Positions 34,175-42,185 are shown, counted from the stretch's first letter. The stretch is 42,495 bases of DNA from Candidatus Gastranaerophilales bacterium (GCA_944324845.1 CALUXX010000002.1:1-42495); one strand, 5' to 3'. The notes: a model not told the origin generated them from the sequence alone. Program-made: numbers and translations.

Positions 34175-34663
34175 ATGGAAATGCTGTTAGAATACTTAGC
34201 AAAAGGATTTTTAATAATGTTAGCAATATCAATGCCTTGTGTACTTGTTGCCGCAGGTATTGGTCTTGTTGTTGGTATTTTGCAAGCTGTTACACAGGTT
34301 CAAGAACAAACAATCGCAGCAGCGCCTAAAATTTTAGGTGTGTTTTTAGTAATCATAATTGGCGGAGTTGGTTTTATTAAGCTTCTTACAGGCTTATTCC
34401 AAGAAGGAATGGTTCTTGCGTTTAATACAGTTCCAAAAAGTGAGAATTTCGTATTGGAATCTGATTATCATAAATATACAAAACCGTTTTCTTCAGAGAT
34501 GAAGGATAGATTTAAGAATGTTGATAATATTGACCAAATAATGAAAAATCCTGGTAAATTGCCATATCTTGACGAAGCACAAAGAGCAAAATATTATCCT
34601 GCTTCAAAAGATGCAATGCCAAAACCTGATTTAGTTGAAACAAAAAAAATATTAGGCAGATAA
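34175..34663 (+). CDS. fliQ: Flagellar export-gate protein FliQ with a long C-terminal extension
   Basis: ATG 34175 is preceded by AGAGGAAAAG; an in-frame ATG at 34109 lies inside fliP and has no ribosome site. Residues 1-85 are a normal FliQ with two membrane helices and the family motif GILQAVTQVQEQTIAAAPK. FliQ usually ends at about 89 residues. Here a further 75 polar residues follow (ESDYHKYTKPFSSEMKDRF to PKPDLVETKKILGR), probably cytoplasmic. The extension has no stop or frameshift before it and is in the same frame, so it appears to be part of the protein. Confidence 0.9.
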   Translation: MEMLLEYLAKGFLIMLAISMPCVLVAAGIGLVVGILQAVTQVQEQTIAAAPKILGVFLVIIIGGVGFIKLLTGLFQEGMVLAFNTVPKSENFVLESDYHKYTKPFSSEMKDRFKNVDNIDQIMKNPGKLPYLDEAQRAKYYPASKDAMPKPDLVETKKILGR

Positions 34664-34666
34664 TAG

Positions 34667-35449
34667 ATGGATAATTTTTACTCAGCATTAATGCAAATGT
34701 TTCCAACCGCAAACACCTACATAATGGCAGGTGCTTTGGTTTTTGCAAGATTGTTGGGCTTTTTCAGATTTTCTCCTATATTTAACAGAAAAGATATTCC
34801 TGCACTTGTGAAAATTCCTTTGGCATTATTGGTTACAATTTCTATTGTTCCGTTTTTATCGCCGGAAAAGGTTATGACACAATGTGATTCGTTTATGCTT
34901 TCAATAGTTTTAAATATCGTAACAGGAGCTGTTATAGGTTATATGGCACAACTTATTACACTTGCGGTTGATTCAGGTGCTGAAATGATTAATATGCAGA
35001 TGGGTCTGCAATCAGCAACAGCTCTTGATCCGACAACTTCTGCTCAAGTGTCTATTCTAACTAAATTGATTTCTTTGATGGGAATTTTAATTTTTATTCA
35101 AGTTGGCGGGGTTTTTTGGCTGTTTAAGGCTTTATTGAGGAGTTTTGAAATATTCCCAATGTATTCTTCTGCTTTGCCTATAGCTAAACTTGCCAATATG
35201 GAATTACTTATAAAATTATCTTCTAATACTCTTTATATGGGATTGCAAATTGCAGCACCAATATTGTTAGCAACTTTGGCTCAAGATATTATTTTAGGTG
35301 TAATCTCAAGAACAGCACCGCAGGTTAACGTATTTACTTTAAGTTTCTTGTTTAAACCTGTAATTGGAGCGGCAATTTTAGTTTGGATTTTGCCAATGTT
35401 GATGAATGTTATAGAAGATTATTTCTTGAGTTTTGCAAATATTATTTAA
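34667..35449 (+). CDS. fliR: Flagellar export-gate protein FliR
   Basis: The 260-residue, six-helix protein shows the FliR features: LVFARLLGFFRFSPIFNRKDIPALVKIPLALLVTI at the start, GAVIGYMAQLITLAVDSGAEMINMQMGLQSATALDP, and a C-terminal FLFKPVIGAAILVWILPMLM. It begins 3 nt after fliQ, so it is translated by coupling. In many genomes flhB and flhA follow, but here a strong terminator ends the operon and gdhA converges from the other side. Confidence 0.93.
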   Translation: MDNFYSALMQMFPTANTYIMAGALVFARLLGFFRFSPIFNRKDIPALVKIPLALLVTISIVPFLSPEKVMTQCDSFMLSIVLNIVTGAVIGYMAQLITLAVDSGAEMINMQMGLQSATALDPTTSAQVSILTKLISLMGILIFIQVGGVFWLFKALLRSFEIFPMYSSALPIAKLANMELLIKLSSNTLYMGLQIAAPILLATLAQDIILGVISRTAPQVNVFTLSFLFKPVIGAAILVWILPMLMNVIEDYFLSFANII

Positions 35450-35451
35450 TA

Positions 35452-35489
35452 AAAAGGGGCTCATAACTTTTAAGTTATGAGCCCCTTTT
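35452..35489. terminator. Strong bidirectional terminator after fliR and gdhA
   Basis: Arms 35452-35469 and 35472-35489 are perfect 18-bp complements (AAAAGGGGCTCATAACTT and its reverse), with A and T runs at the ends, so both convergent genes are covered. Confidence 0.93.
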
Positions 35490-35503
35490 GTAATTGTTTT
35501 TTC

Positions 35504-36856
35504 TTATACAATACCTTGACATTTCATTGCTTGAGCAAGTTTTGTAAATGCAGCAATATTAGCACCTGCTACATAATTGTTTCCCAGATTATAATGTTCA
35601 GCAGCATTTTGGCAAGATTTGAATATATTTGTCATAATGTTTTTAAGTTTTTGATCAACTTCTTCAAATGTCATATAATATCTCATACTGTTTTGACTCA
35701 TTTCAACTGCTGAAATTGCAACTCCGCCTGCATTTGCAGCTTTTGCAGGAGCAACAAGAACTTTCTTTTCTAAAAGATAAACAGTAGCATCTTCTTTGCA
35801 AGGCATATTTGCACCTTCACCAACAGCTATAACTCCGTTTTCAACAAGTTTTTTAGCAGAAGCTAGTGAAATTTCATTTTGAGTCGCACAAGGTAATGCG
35901 ATATCTGTTTTTATACTCCAAATTGGAGAATCTTCACCAGGTTTTGTTGGAATATACTCAACTCCTTCTTTGCGTTTTGCATATTCGGAAATTCTTGCTC
36001 GCTCAACTTCTTTAATTTGTTTCATTAAGTCTAAATCAATTCCGTTTTGGTCATAAACACAACCGTTAGAATCGCTCATTGCAACAACTTTAGCTCCAAA
36101 TTCCTGCGCTTTTTGGCAAGCATAGATTGCAACGTTTCCTGAGCCTGAAATTGTAACGGTTTTTCCTTTTAGGCATTGACCGTTTGCATTGAGCATTTCT
36201 GTCATAAAGTATATTAAACCATATCCTGTAGCTTCAGTTCTAACTAAGGAACCGCCATAAGATAATCCTTTTCCTGTTAAAACTCCGCCTTCATATACAT
36301 CTTTAATTCTTTTATATTGTCCAAATAAATAACCGATTTCTCTTGCACCAACCCCAATATCACCTGCCGGAACGTCAACATCTGCTCCGATGTGTCTTTG
36401 AAGTTCTGTCATAAAACTTTGACAAAATCTCATTATTTCATTGTCAGATTTTCCTTTAGGATCGAAATCACTTCCGCCTTTTCCTCCGCCTATCGGAAGT
36501 CCTGTTAGGGCGTTTTTAAATATTTGTTCAAACCCTAAAAATTTTATAATACTTTGGTTTACGCTTGGATGAAATCTTAATCCGCCTTTATATGGTCCGA
36601 TAAGACTGCTGTATTGTACTCTATATCCTCTGTGAACAACTGTTTTCCCTTCATCATTTACATATGGAACTCTGAAGGTTATTAATCTTTCAGGTTCAAT
36701 CATTCTTTCTAAAAGTGCAATGTTTTCAAATTCAGGATGCTCATCAACCACCGGTTCGATTGTTCTTAAAAGTTCATCAACCGCTTGTATAAAATCCGGT
36801 TCGTGTTGATTTTTTGATTTTGTTTCATTCAAAACTTTTTCAAGATATCTGTTCAT
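35504..36856 (-). CDS. gdhA: NADP-type glutamate dehydrogenase
   Basis: Interconverts 2-oxoglutarate plus ammonium and glutamate. The 450-residue protein has the hexameric-GDH length, with PIGGGKGGSDFDPKG (substrate-binding and catalytic Lys), DVDVPAGDIGVGAREIGYLFGQYKR, TGKGLSYGGSLVRTEATGYG and the Rossmann TISGSGNVAIYACQKAQEFGAKVVAMSDSNG. The Asp/Ser at the strand end fits NADP use. TATAAT lies about 34 nt before the start and AGGA precedes the ATG. It is probably the main route of ammonium assimilation here. Confidence 0.96.
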   Translation of the reverse strand: MNRYLEKVLNETKSKNQHEPDFIQAVDELLRTIEPVVDEHPEFENIALLERMIEPERLITFRVPYVNDEGKTVVHRGYRVQYSSLIGPYKGGLRFHPSVNQSIIKFLGFEQIFKNALTGLPIGGGKGGSDFDPKGKSDNEIMRFCQSFMTELQRHIGADVDVPAGDIGVGAREIGYLFGQYKRIKDVYEGGVLTGKGLSYGGSLVRTEATGYGLIYFMTEMLNANGQCLKGKTVTISGSGNVAIYACQKAQEFGAKVVAMSDSNGCVYDQNGIDLDLMKQIKEVERARISEYAKRKEGVEYIPTKPGEDSPIWSIKTDIALPCATQNEISLASAKKLVENGVIAVGEGANMPCKEDATVYLLEKKVLVAPAKAANAGGVAISAVEMSQNSMRYYMTFEEVDQKLKNIMTNIFKSCQNAAEHYNLGNNYVAGANIAAFTKLAQAMKCQGIV

Positions 36857-36946
36857 ACTATTCCAATCCTATTTTTTTTACCTGACTATTATAATTTACC
36901 GCTTTTAGCCCAAAATAGCAATATTAAATTTAATATTTTTTGTTTT

Positions 36947-36974
36947 TTGCAAAAAATATTATCCATGATATTAT
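36947..36974 (+). promoter_or_regulatory. der promoter, apparently leaderless
   Basis: TTGCAA (36947-36952), a 16-nt spacer and TATTAT (36969-36974) with an upstream TGA (TGn extended -10). The -10 ends 7 nt before the ATG at 36981, and there is no Shine-Dalgarno. Confidence 0.7.
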
Positions 36975-36980
36975 AAAGCT

Positions 36981-38312
36981 ATGAAAAGAAAGCCAATAGT
37001 TGCAATAGTAGGAAGACCAAATGTCGGAAAATCAACTTTTGTTAATCGTCTTGTCGGTGCAAGACATTCAATAGTTGACGATTTGCCCGGAGTTACTCGT
37101 GATAGAATTTATTTTGATGTTGAATGGCAAAATAAAATGTTCACGGTAATTGATACCGGTGGTATTATTCCGGGTGATGAAGATGATATTATGGTTTCAA
37201 TTTTTGATCAGGCAAAGTTGGCTTGTGAAGAAGCTGATAAGATTATTTTTCTTGTTGACGGAAAAGATGGTATAAATCCGATAGATTATGATATCGCAAA
37301 TATTCTAAGACAAACGGATAAGCCAGTATTTTTGGCGGTTAACAAATGCGATAACCCTGAATCATTACTTATGGTTAGTGATTTTTATGAGTTGGCATTA
37401 GGTGAACCTATCGGAATTTCGGCCCTACATGGCAGCGGTGGTGTTGGTGATTTATTGGAAGTTGTTACTAAGGATTTTGAAATTTTAGAAGATGAACAAG
37501 ATGATAATAGAATTAAAATCGCTATTGTTGGTCGTCCTAATGCAGGTAAATCTTCTATTGTTAATGCAATATTAAATACCGATAGAGTAATAGTTTCTGA
37601 TGTTTCAGGTACAACAAGAGATAGTATTGACAGTTATGTAACTTATAAGGATAACGAGTTTATAATAGTCGATACCGCAGGAATTAGAAAAAAATCAAAA
37701 GTCGATTATGGTGTTGAAAAGTTTGCAGTTGACAGAGCTATTCGTTCCATAAGAGATTGCGATGTTGCTGTTTTAGTAATTGATGCAAAAGAAGGAATTT
37801 CCGATCAAGATAAAAAGATTTCATCAATTATTACAGAAGCAGGAAAAGGTTTGATTGTTGCAATAAATAAATGGGATTTGATTGAAGATAAAAAGGCTAA
37901 TACAATCAACAAATTCGAAAAAGAATTGGAAGTTGATATTCCATTTTTAAGTTTTGCTCCAAAGATATTTATAAGTGCAGTTACAAAACAGAGATTGGAT
38001 CAAATTTTTGTTGAAAGTTTGAAAGTTTATGAGCAATGTGTAAAACGAGTTTCAACAGGTCTTCTAAATAAGGTTATTAATGAGGCTTATGCTCTTAATC
38101 CTCCGACAAGTTTCAAAGGAAAAAGACTTAAGATTTATTATACAACTCAGGCAAAAACTCAGCCACCAACGTTCATATTGTTCGTAAATAACGAAGAATT
38201 ATTGAAAGATAGTTATAAAAGATATATTGAAAACAAATTGCGTGAGGCTTTTGGATTTTTCGGAACACCTATTAGAATATCTGTTCGTAATCGTGGTGAA
38301 AAGAAAAATTAG
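36981..38312 (+). CDS. der: Ribosome-biogenesis double GTPase Der (EngA)
   Basis: The essential 50S-assembly GTPase with two tandem G domains. G1 motifs are GRPNVGKS (11-18) and GRPNAGKS (184-191). G3 is DTGGI and DTAGIR, and G4 is NKCD and NKWD. The KH-like C-domain is about 345-443 (NPPTSFKGKRLKIYYTTQAKTQPPTFILFVN). At 443 residues it has family length. The start is the only ATG in place and sits 7 nt after a TATTAT -10 box, implying translation from a leaderless mRNA. Confidence 0.97.
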   Translation: MKRKPIVAIVGRPNVGKSTFVNRLVGARHSIVDDLPGVTRDRIYFDVEWQNKMFTVIDTGGIIPGDEDDIMVSIFDQAKLACEEADKIIFLVDGKDGINPIDYDIANILRQTDKPVFLAVNKCDNPESLLMVSDFYELALGEPIGISALHGSGGVGDLLEVVTKDFEILEDEQDDNRIKIAIVGRPNAGKSSIVNAILNTDRVIVSDVSGTTRDSIDSYVTYKDNEFIIVDTAGIRKKSKVDYGVEKFAVDRAIRSIRDCDVAVLVIDAKEGISDQDKKISSIITEAGKGLIVAINKWDLIEDKKANTINKFEKELEVDIPFLSFAPKIFISAVTKQRLDQIFVESLKVYEQCVKRVSTGLLNKVINEAYALNPPTSFKGKRLKIYYTTQAKTQPPTFILFVNNEELLKDSYKRYIENKLREAFGFFGTPIRISVRNRGEKKN

Positions 38313-38351
38313 TTTTTATAAATTGAAAAATGTTACCGATATTGGAAGTTT

Positions 38352-38564
38352 TTATTTCTTTTCAAATATAATGTTGTAACCTAAAATATCAGCAATAAGA
38401 AGTGTTTCGTTATAGGTTAAAGTTCCTCTTCTCAATTTTTGAGTTAAAGCATTTGGAGAACATTTTTTGTTTGTTTTCTCTTCTAAAATTTGAGCTAAGT
38501 CTTTAAGTTTGATATTTTCCTGTGCGAGCAGTGTTTTTATTTGTTCTTTTGCTTGTAGTTTCAT
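38352..38564 (-). CDS. Small helix-turn-helix DNA-binding protein
   Basis: The 70-residue protein looks like a Cro/XRE-like or DUF6471-like HTH: IKTLLAQENIKLKDLAQILEEKTNKKCSPNALTQKLRRGTLTYNETLLIADILGYNI. The pattern is helix, turn, recognition helix (SPNALTQKLRRG), then a helix ending LGY. It starts 14 nt after the stop of the second WYL gene, which suggests one operon. It may be a co-regulator of the WYL pair. The role is otherwise unknown. Confidence 0.65.
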   Translation of the reverse strand: MKLQAKEQIKTLLAQENIKLKDLAQILEEKTNKKCSPNALTQKLRRGTLTYNETLLIADILGYNIIFEKK

Positions 38565-38578
38565 TCTTTTTTACCATT

Positions 38579-39517
38579 TTATTTATTTTCATCTAAATCG
38601 TAATTGCTGATTGTGTCGTTCAGAATTTGAATCATTTCATCACGAAGGTTTTTAGGTGATATTATTTCGCAACTGTCTGTATAACGCATTAGTCTTTGGA
38701 TTAATTTGTCAAAACTTTCGTTTTTATTTATTACTATAAGTTCACCGTTTTCATTATAACCGTCAGAGTATTCATTTTCTTTTAATTTATAAGTTTTAGC
38801 AAGTCTGTTTTTAAGTTTATAAACAACTGTTGTTGACATTTCGATATCGCTTGCAATTTGAGGTAATCTTACGATAGATAGAACATTATTTATTGGAATT
38901 TCGAGATTTATGTGATTAACAGTATCATAAATTCTTAAAGAAACATTTTTGCAACCGTAAAGAACTTCTTTTAGTACGCCTTTGCATTGTAATTGTTTAT
39001 TATTTTTCAGATAAATAATATTTATCATAAATCTTTCTGCGCAAATTTTTTCGCACTGAATGATTTGTTCTCTAATATTGGCATAATAAAATCCAAAATC
39101 ATAATTCGAATTATTAAGCAAAGAATTTAAGGTATTTTTGTCTTCGCTTTTCATTCTTAATTCGACTTTATTCAGCATATTTTGAACTTGGTTTGATTGT
39201 TTATTTTCAGGAAAATTTTGGATGTAATTTATTAAAATACTAATTGCTCTTAAGTCTGCATCATTAAGGTTTATTGAATATAGACTATTTTGAATTTTAT
39301 ATTTAGTATTTTCTTTTTCAATTTTCAGTCCAAAAACTTTTAATGTATTAATGTATCTGTTCAGAATTACTTGAACATTTTCTTTTGGAGTTTCTTTAGA
39401 GCCATCTTTAAATATTTCAAGCACTTTGTCGTATTCTGCTTGATCTTCGTAAAGTAGTTTTAGAAATTTGAATATTTTAAGGCAACCGTCATTTAATTTT
39501 TTATTATTTTTCATCAT
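38579..39517 (-). CDS. WYL-domain transcriptional regulator, second of a tandem pair
   Basis: The 312-residue protein has an N-terminal winged-helix-like region (about 5-75, INTLKVFGLKIEKENTKYKI) and a WYL-like domain (about 155-215) with a degenerate ligand patch (INIIYLKNNKQLQCKGVLKEVLYGCKNVSLRIYD), then a WCX C-domain ending YTDSCEIISPKNLRDEMIQIL. It overlaps the upstream WYL gene by 14 nt. AGAGGG precedes the double ATG (39517/39514). The two proteins share domain order and are probably a heterodimer or ancient duplicates. Confidence 0.72.
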   Translation of the reverse strand: MMKNNKKLNDGCLKIFKFLKLLYEDQAEYDKVLEIFKDGSKETPKENVQVILNRYINTLKVFGLKIEKENTKYKIQNSLYSINLNDADLRAISILINYIQNFPENKQSNQVQNMLNKVELRMKSEDKNTLNSLLNNSNYDFGFYYANIREQIIQCEKICAERFMINIIYLKNNKQLQCKGVLKEVLYGCKNVSLRIYDTVNHINLEIPINNVLSIVRLPQIASDIEMSTTVVYKLKNRLAKTYKLKENEYSDGYNENGELIVINKNESFDKLIQRLMRYTDSCEIISPKNLRDEMIQILNDTISNYDLDENK

Positions 39518-40445
39518 AGCCCTCTTTCATTTTCTTTAGGGTTGTGATTATAAAATCTTTAAAATCTTGCGGGTATAATACTTTACATTTTTTAGAAAGG
39601 AACATTATTCTTTGCATTAAATCAAATTTACTTTTTGAAGTTATTTCGATTAATAATTTATTTTCAGAACTTGAGATAATTTTTTCATTTTGAAGAGGTT
39701 CAAATATTTCGTTAACATCTTTTGTATATTCATATCCTACGGTAATTTCAGGCGTAGAGAGTGTTTTGTGTCCAAGGTTTACGCTAACTATTTTTATAAT
39801 TTTAGATACAAGAAATTTTGAATAATTATTATGTTCGGCATTAAATCCATAAATATATAATTTACCATTTTCGATACCGATTTTATCGGTTAGAACAGTA
39901 ATATTTTTTCGCCCGGAAATGGGTGAATTGTAATATATAGTAATTTCATTTTTGTTATTTGCATATGTTCTAAGTTGTTGAATTAAGTTTGTATCAATAT
40001 TACTAATTGGAGAAATATTTGTTAATTTTTTCTTCAAATCATCATTAGAAACGTAGTCGGCAATTTTATTAAAAAATGATTGTAAAGCCATTAAATCCAT
40101 GACATCAATAGATTTAGAAATGGTTTTATAAACTTTGATAATACTTTTAACTTGTTCATCGTCAAAAGTTAATTGAAACGGGTGAGAATCAATAGTATAT
40201 TTATACACTCCGTTTTCGCTAATTCTTTTGATATTACAGCCAAAACTTTTGAGAGTATTAAAGTAAATTCTCAAGGCATCTACTGACAAATTTTCATGAA
40301 GATATTCATGATTTTTTATATAATCTTGAATTTCTTTATACGATTTAGGAGAATCCGTTAATAATGAAAAAATTATCATGGATTTAAAACCGGTTAAAGA
40401 TAATAGGTTATGTGTAATCGTGTTAGTTTTATAAAATTGTTTCAT
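39504..40445 (-). CDS. WYL-domain transcriptional regulator, first of a tandem pair
   Basis: The start is taken at ATG 40445 (MKQFYK); a GTG at 40487 lies over the promoter region. The 313-residue protein has the N-terminal winged-helix region with FNTLKSFGCNIKR, matching FLKVFG-type helices in the partner, and a clear WYL domain (NKNEITIYYNSPISGRKNITVLTDKIGIENGKLYIYGF, with KLYIY where WYL normally stands), then the FLVSKI..IVSV strand and a WCX-like end. WYL domains often sense nucleic acids or nucleotides, as in PafBC and BrxR/CapW. Adjacent genes do not disclose a defence island. Confidence 0.78.
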   Translation of the reverse strand: MKQFYKTNTITHNLLSLTGFKSMIIFSLLTDSPKSYKEIQDYIKNHEYLHENLSVDALRIYFNTLKSFGCNIKRISENGVYKYTIDSHPFQLTFDDEQVKSIIKVYKTISKSIDVMDLMALQSFFNKIADYVSNDDLKKKLTNISPISNIDTNLIQQLRTYANNKNEITIYYNSPISGRKNITVLTDKIGIENGKLYIYGFNAEHNNYSKFLVSKIIKIVSVNLGHKTLSTPEITVGYEYTKDVNEIFEPLQNEKIISSSENKLLIEITSKSKFDLMQRIMFLSKKCKVLYPQDFKDFIITTLKKMKEGYDEK

Positions 40446-40467
40446 AAAATTTTCTTTAACTCTTATT

Positions 40468-40497
40468 GCTATAATGCAGTCTAGCACAAACTTTCAA
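40468..40497 (-). promoter_or_regulatory. Promoter of the WYL-WYL-HTH operon, with a small palindrome
   Basis: TTGAAA (40497-40492), 18-nt spacer and TATAGC (40473-40468) on the minus strand. TGCTA (40467-40471) and TAGCA (40482-40486) form a 5-bp inverted repeat spanning the -10, a possible operator for autoregulation. Confidence 0.4.
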
Positions 40498-40699
40498 GAT
40501 TTTCCAGTCATAAAAAAACATGCTAAATTTATTATTAAAAAATTATCATTTGTCAAATAAAATTTAATAAAATTTTTACAAGATTTCATTAAATTATCTT
40601 CATTAAGAATAGTTAACTTGAATTTTTACTAATAGTATCAGGGGGCATGGTCAAATGTAAAAAAATAATAAAATTTTTTTACTTGTAATTCTCAATCAA

Positions 40700-41035
40700 A
40701 AGGACTAGAGTAGATTACATAAGGAAAGCCGAATTAGAAAAAAGGCTACCAGACAACGGAAGGGAAAAACGTTACTCTGTAGTAAGTAACAAATATGACA
40801 TAAGATGGTTGGACGAAAGAAATAGAGGTGATGGTGAAGAAGTCCAAAAAGGAAAGAGATTACTGGGGGCAGTCGTTGCCTGTATGGTTAGGGATATTGT
40901 ATTTATTATAAACTTAATTTATTTATTTAATTTTTTATCTAGTATATTTTGGGGGAAGCAAAGACTTTTAGAAGAGAGTTGTAAGGATAGTTGTAAACTT
41001 TTTAGCCTGGACTTGAAAGAGTACGGGCTTTTTTA
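40700..41035 (+). ncRNA. Candidate structured noncoding RNA of about 320 nt, class unknown
   Basis: A promoter-like pair (TTGTAA 40683-40688, 17-nt spacer, TAGAGT 40706-40711) is followed by a GC-richer stretch and ends in an intrinsic terminator at 41004-41035. Pairings seen by eye: AGAGTA 40707-40712 with TACTCT 40773-40778, AGCC 40727-40730 with GGCT 40744-40747, TTGGAC 40809-40814 with GTCCAA 40842-40847, GGCA 40868-40871 with TGCC 40877-40880. I could not match it to RNase P RNA, tmRNA, 6S or SRP RNA. It could also be a decayed gene; the frame from 40689 to 41051 has no ATG and uses codons unlike the neighbours. Confidence 0.35.
41004..41035 (+). terminator. Intrinsic terminator before anmK, overlapping the anmK promoter
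   Basis: AGCCTGGACT and AGTACGGGCT (41004-41013, 41020-41029) pair over 10 positions with one mismatch and one G-T pair, loop TGAAAG, followed by TTTTTT. The anmK -35 box lies in the loop. Confidence 0.7.
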
Positions 41036-41041
41036 TATTAT
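41013..41041 (+). promoter_or_regulatory. anmK promoter, apparently leaderless
   Basis: TTGAAA (41013-41018), 17-nt spacer, TATTAT (41036-41041), six bases, then ATG at 41048. The predicted +1 is the A of the ATG, and there is no Shine-Dalgarno. Confidence 0.72.
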
Positions 41042-41047
41042 AAAAAT

Positions 41048-42178
41048 ATGATAGAAGATTTGGAGCCTAAAAAAGTTATAGCATTAATGTCAGGGACTTC
41101 TTGTGATAGTATTGATGCAGGTTATTGTGAAGTTTATCCTGACAAATCCGTTAAATTAATTCACGGAATAAATTACAGCTACCCGGAACATATTCAAGCG
41201 AAGATATTTCAATTATTTAGGGGTGAGGCTACAATTAAAGATATTTGTCAGATGAATTTTGTAATTGGAAAATGTTTTGCTGATGCTGCAAATGTTTTGA
41301 TATCTGAATTTGGCAAACCTGATTTTATCTCCAGTCACGGACAAACTATTTATCATTATCCATATGATGAAAAAATAGATAATATAAATATGAAAAGTAC
41401 ATTTCAAATAGGTGAAAGTTCAGTAATTGCAAAAGAAACAGGATGTATGACGATATCAAATTTCAGAGAAGTAGATATTGCGCATAATGGTCAAGGTGCA
41501 CCGCTTGTTTGTTTTGCCGATGAAATGTGGTTTAAACATAAGGGAAAGAATTTTGCTATTCAAAATATCGGTGGAATATCGAATGTAACTGTTGTTTCTA
41601 AAGATTATGAAACTTTCGGATTTGACACAGGTTTAGGTAATATAATGATAGATTACTGTGTTAGAAAATATTTTGGAAAATCTTATGATAAAGATGGTGA
41701 AATAGCTTCAATCGGAACAATATCAGATAATTGGTTAGACTGTTTACTTCAAGATGAGTACTATTACTTAGATCCCCCAAAAACAACAGGAAGAGAATAT
41801 TTTTCATCTGAATATATCGAAAACACATTAAAATACGCTCCACAAAACCCTGAAGATATAATAGCAACAGCAACTGCATTGACTGCCAAAACGATATCTC
41901 AAGCTTATGAGCGTTTTGTCTATCCGAATACATCAATAGATGAAGTTGTTATATGTGGTGGTGGTGCTTATAATAAAACACTTATGAAAATGTTAAGAAC
42001 ATATCTTCCAAAACATATAGCTTTGAAAACCTGTGAAGATTATAATATTTCAAATAATTACAAGGAAGTAATGGCATTTGCACTTTTGGGTTATTGCACA
42101 TACTATGGAATTCCTAATAATCTGCCTTGCTGTACAGGTGCAGATAAAAGAGTAGTTTTAGGTAAAGTTTCATACTAA
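41048..42178 (+). CDS. anmK: Anhydro-N-acetylmuramic acid kinase
   Basis: Phosphorylates and opens 1,6-anhydroMurNAc during peptidoglycan recycling. The 376-residue protein has family length, with MSGTSCDSIDAG (ATP phosphate 1 loop), SSHGQTIYH, the substrate region FREVDIAHNGQGAPLV, NIGGISNVT, FDTGLGNIMID (phosphate 2 with catalytic Asp) and VVICGGGAYNKTLM. It starts 12 nt after a terminator T-run and directly after a promoter. An upstream frame ends at 41051 but I consider it non-coding. Confidence 0.95.
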   Translation: MIEDLEPKKVIALMSGTSCDSIDAGYCEVYPDKSVKLIHGINYSYPEHIQAKIFQLFRGEATIKDICQMNFVIGKCFADAANVLISEFGKPDFISSHGQTIYHYPYDEKIDNINMKSTFQIGESSVIAKETGCMTISNFREVDIAHNGQGAPLVCFADEMWFKHKGKNFAIQNIGGISNVTVVSKDYETFGFDTGLGNIMIDYCVRKYFGKSYDKDGEIASIGTISDNWLDCLLQDEYYYLDPPKTTGREYFSSEYIENTLKYAPQNPEDIIATATALTAKTISQAYERFVYPNTSIDEVVICGGGAYNKTLMKMLRTYLPKHIALKTCEDYNISNNYKEVMAFALLGYCTYYGIPNNLPCCTGADKRVVLGKVSY

Positions 42179-42185
42179 CTTTAAA

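Larger units (their letters stand above)
40488..41047. other. 560-nt gene-free region between the WYL operon and anmK
   Basis: The left 200 nt are very AT-rich and hold the WYL promoter. From about 40700 to 40900 the GC content is clearly higher than the surroundings by eye. No frame with a plausible start, ribosome site and host-like codon use was found. The right end holds a terminator overlapping the anmK promoter. Confidence 0.6.

Noticed and set aside
31622-35449. Non-flagellar type III secretion (injectisome) genes
   Set aside because: SctQ/R/S/T would look similar, but a FliO-like gene between the FliN-like gene and fliP is a flagellar feature. The rest of the system is outside the window, so this is not excluded.
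38352-40487. Defence island (BREX/CBASS regulator WYL)
   Set aside because: WYL proteins occur there, but no effector gene is next to this operon; der and anmK flank it.
40640-41035. RNase P RNA, tmRNA, 6S RNA or SRP RNA
   Set aside because: The GAGGAAAGTCC and ACAGAA blocks of RNase P, the tRNA-like end of tmRNA and the GGAAGGAAGCAG loop of SRP RNA were looked for on both strands and not found.
40689-41051. Open frame in the gene-free region (ends RLLGAVV...YIIKI)
   Set aside because: It has no ATG or GTG with a ribosome site (a TTG at 40809 at best), uses AGG, GTC, GCC and CTG codons unlike its neighbours, and contains a terminator. I treat the region as a possible RNA instead.
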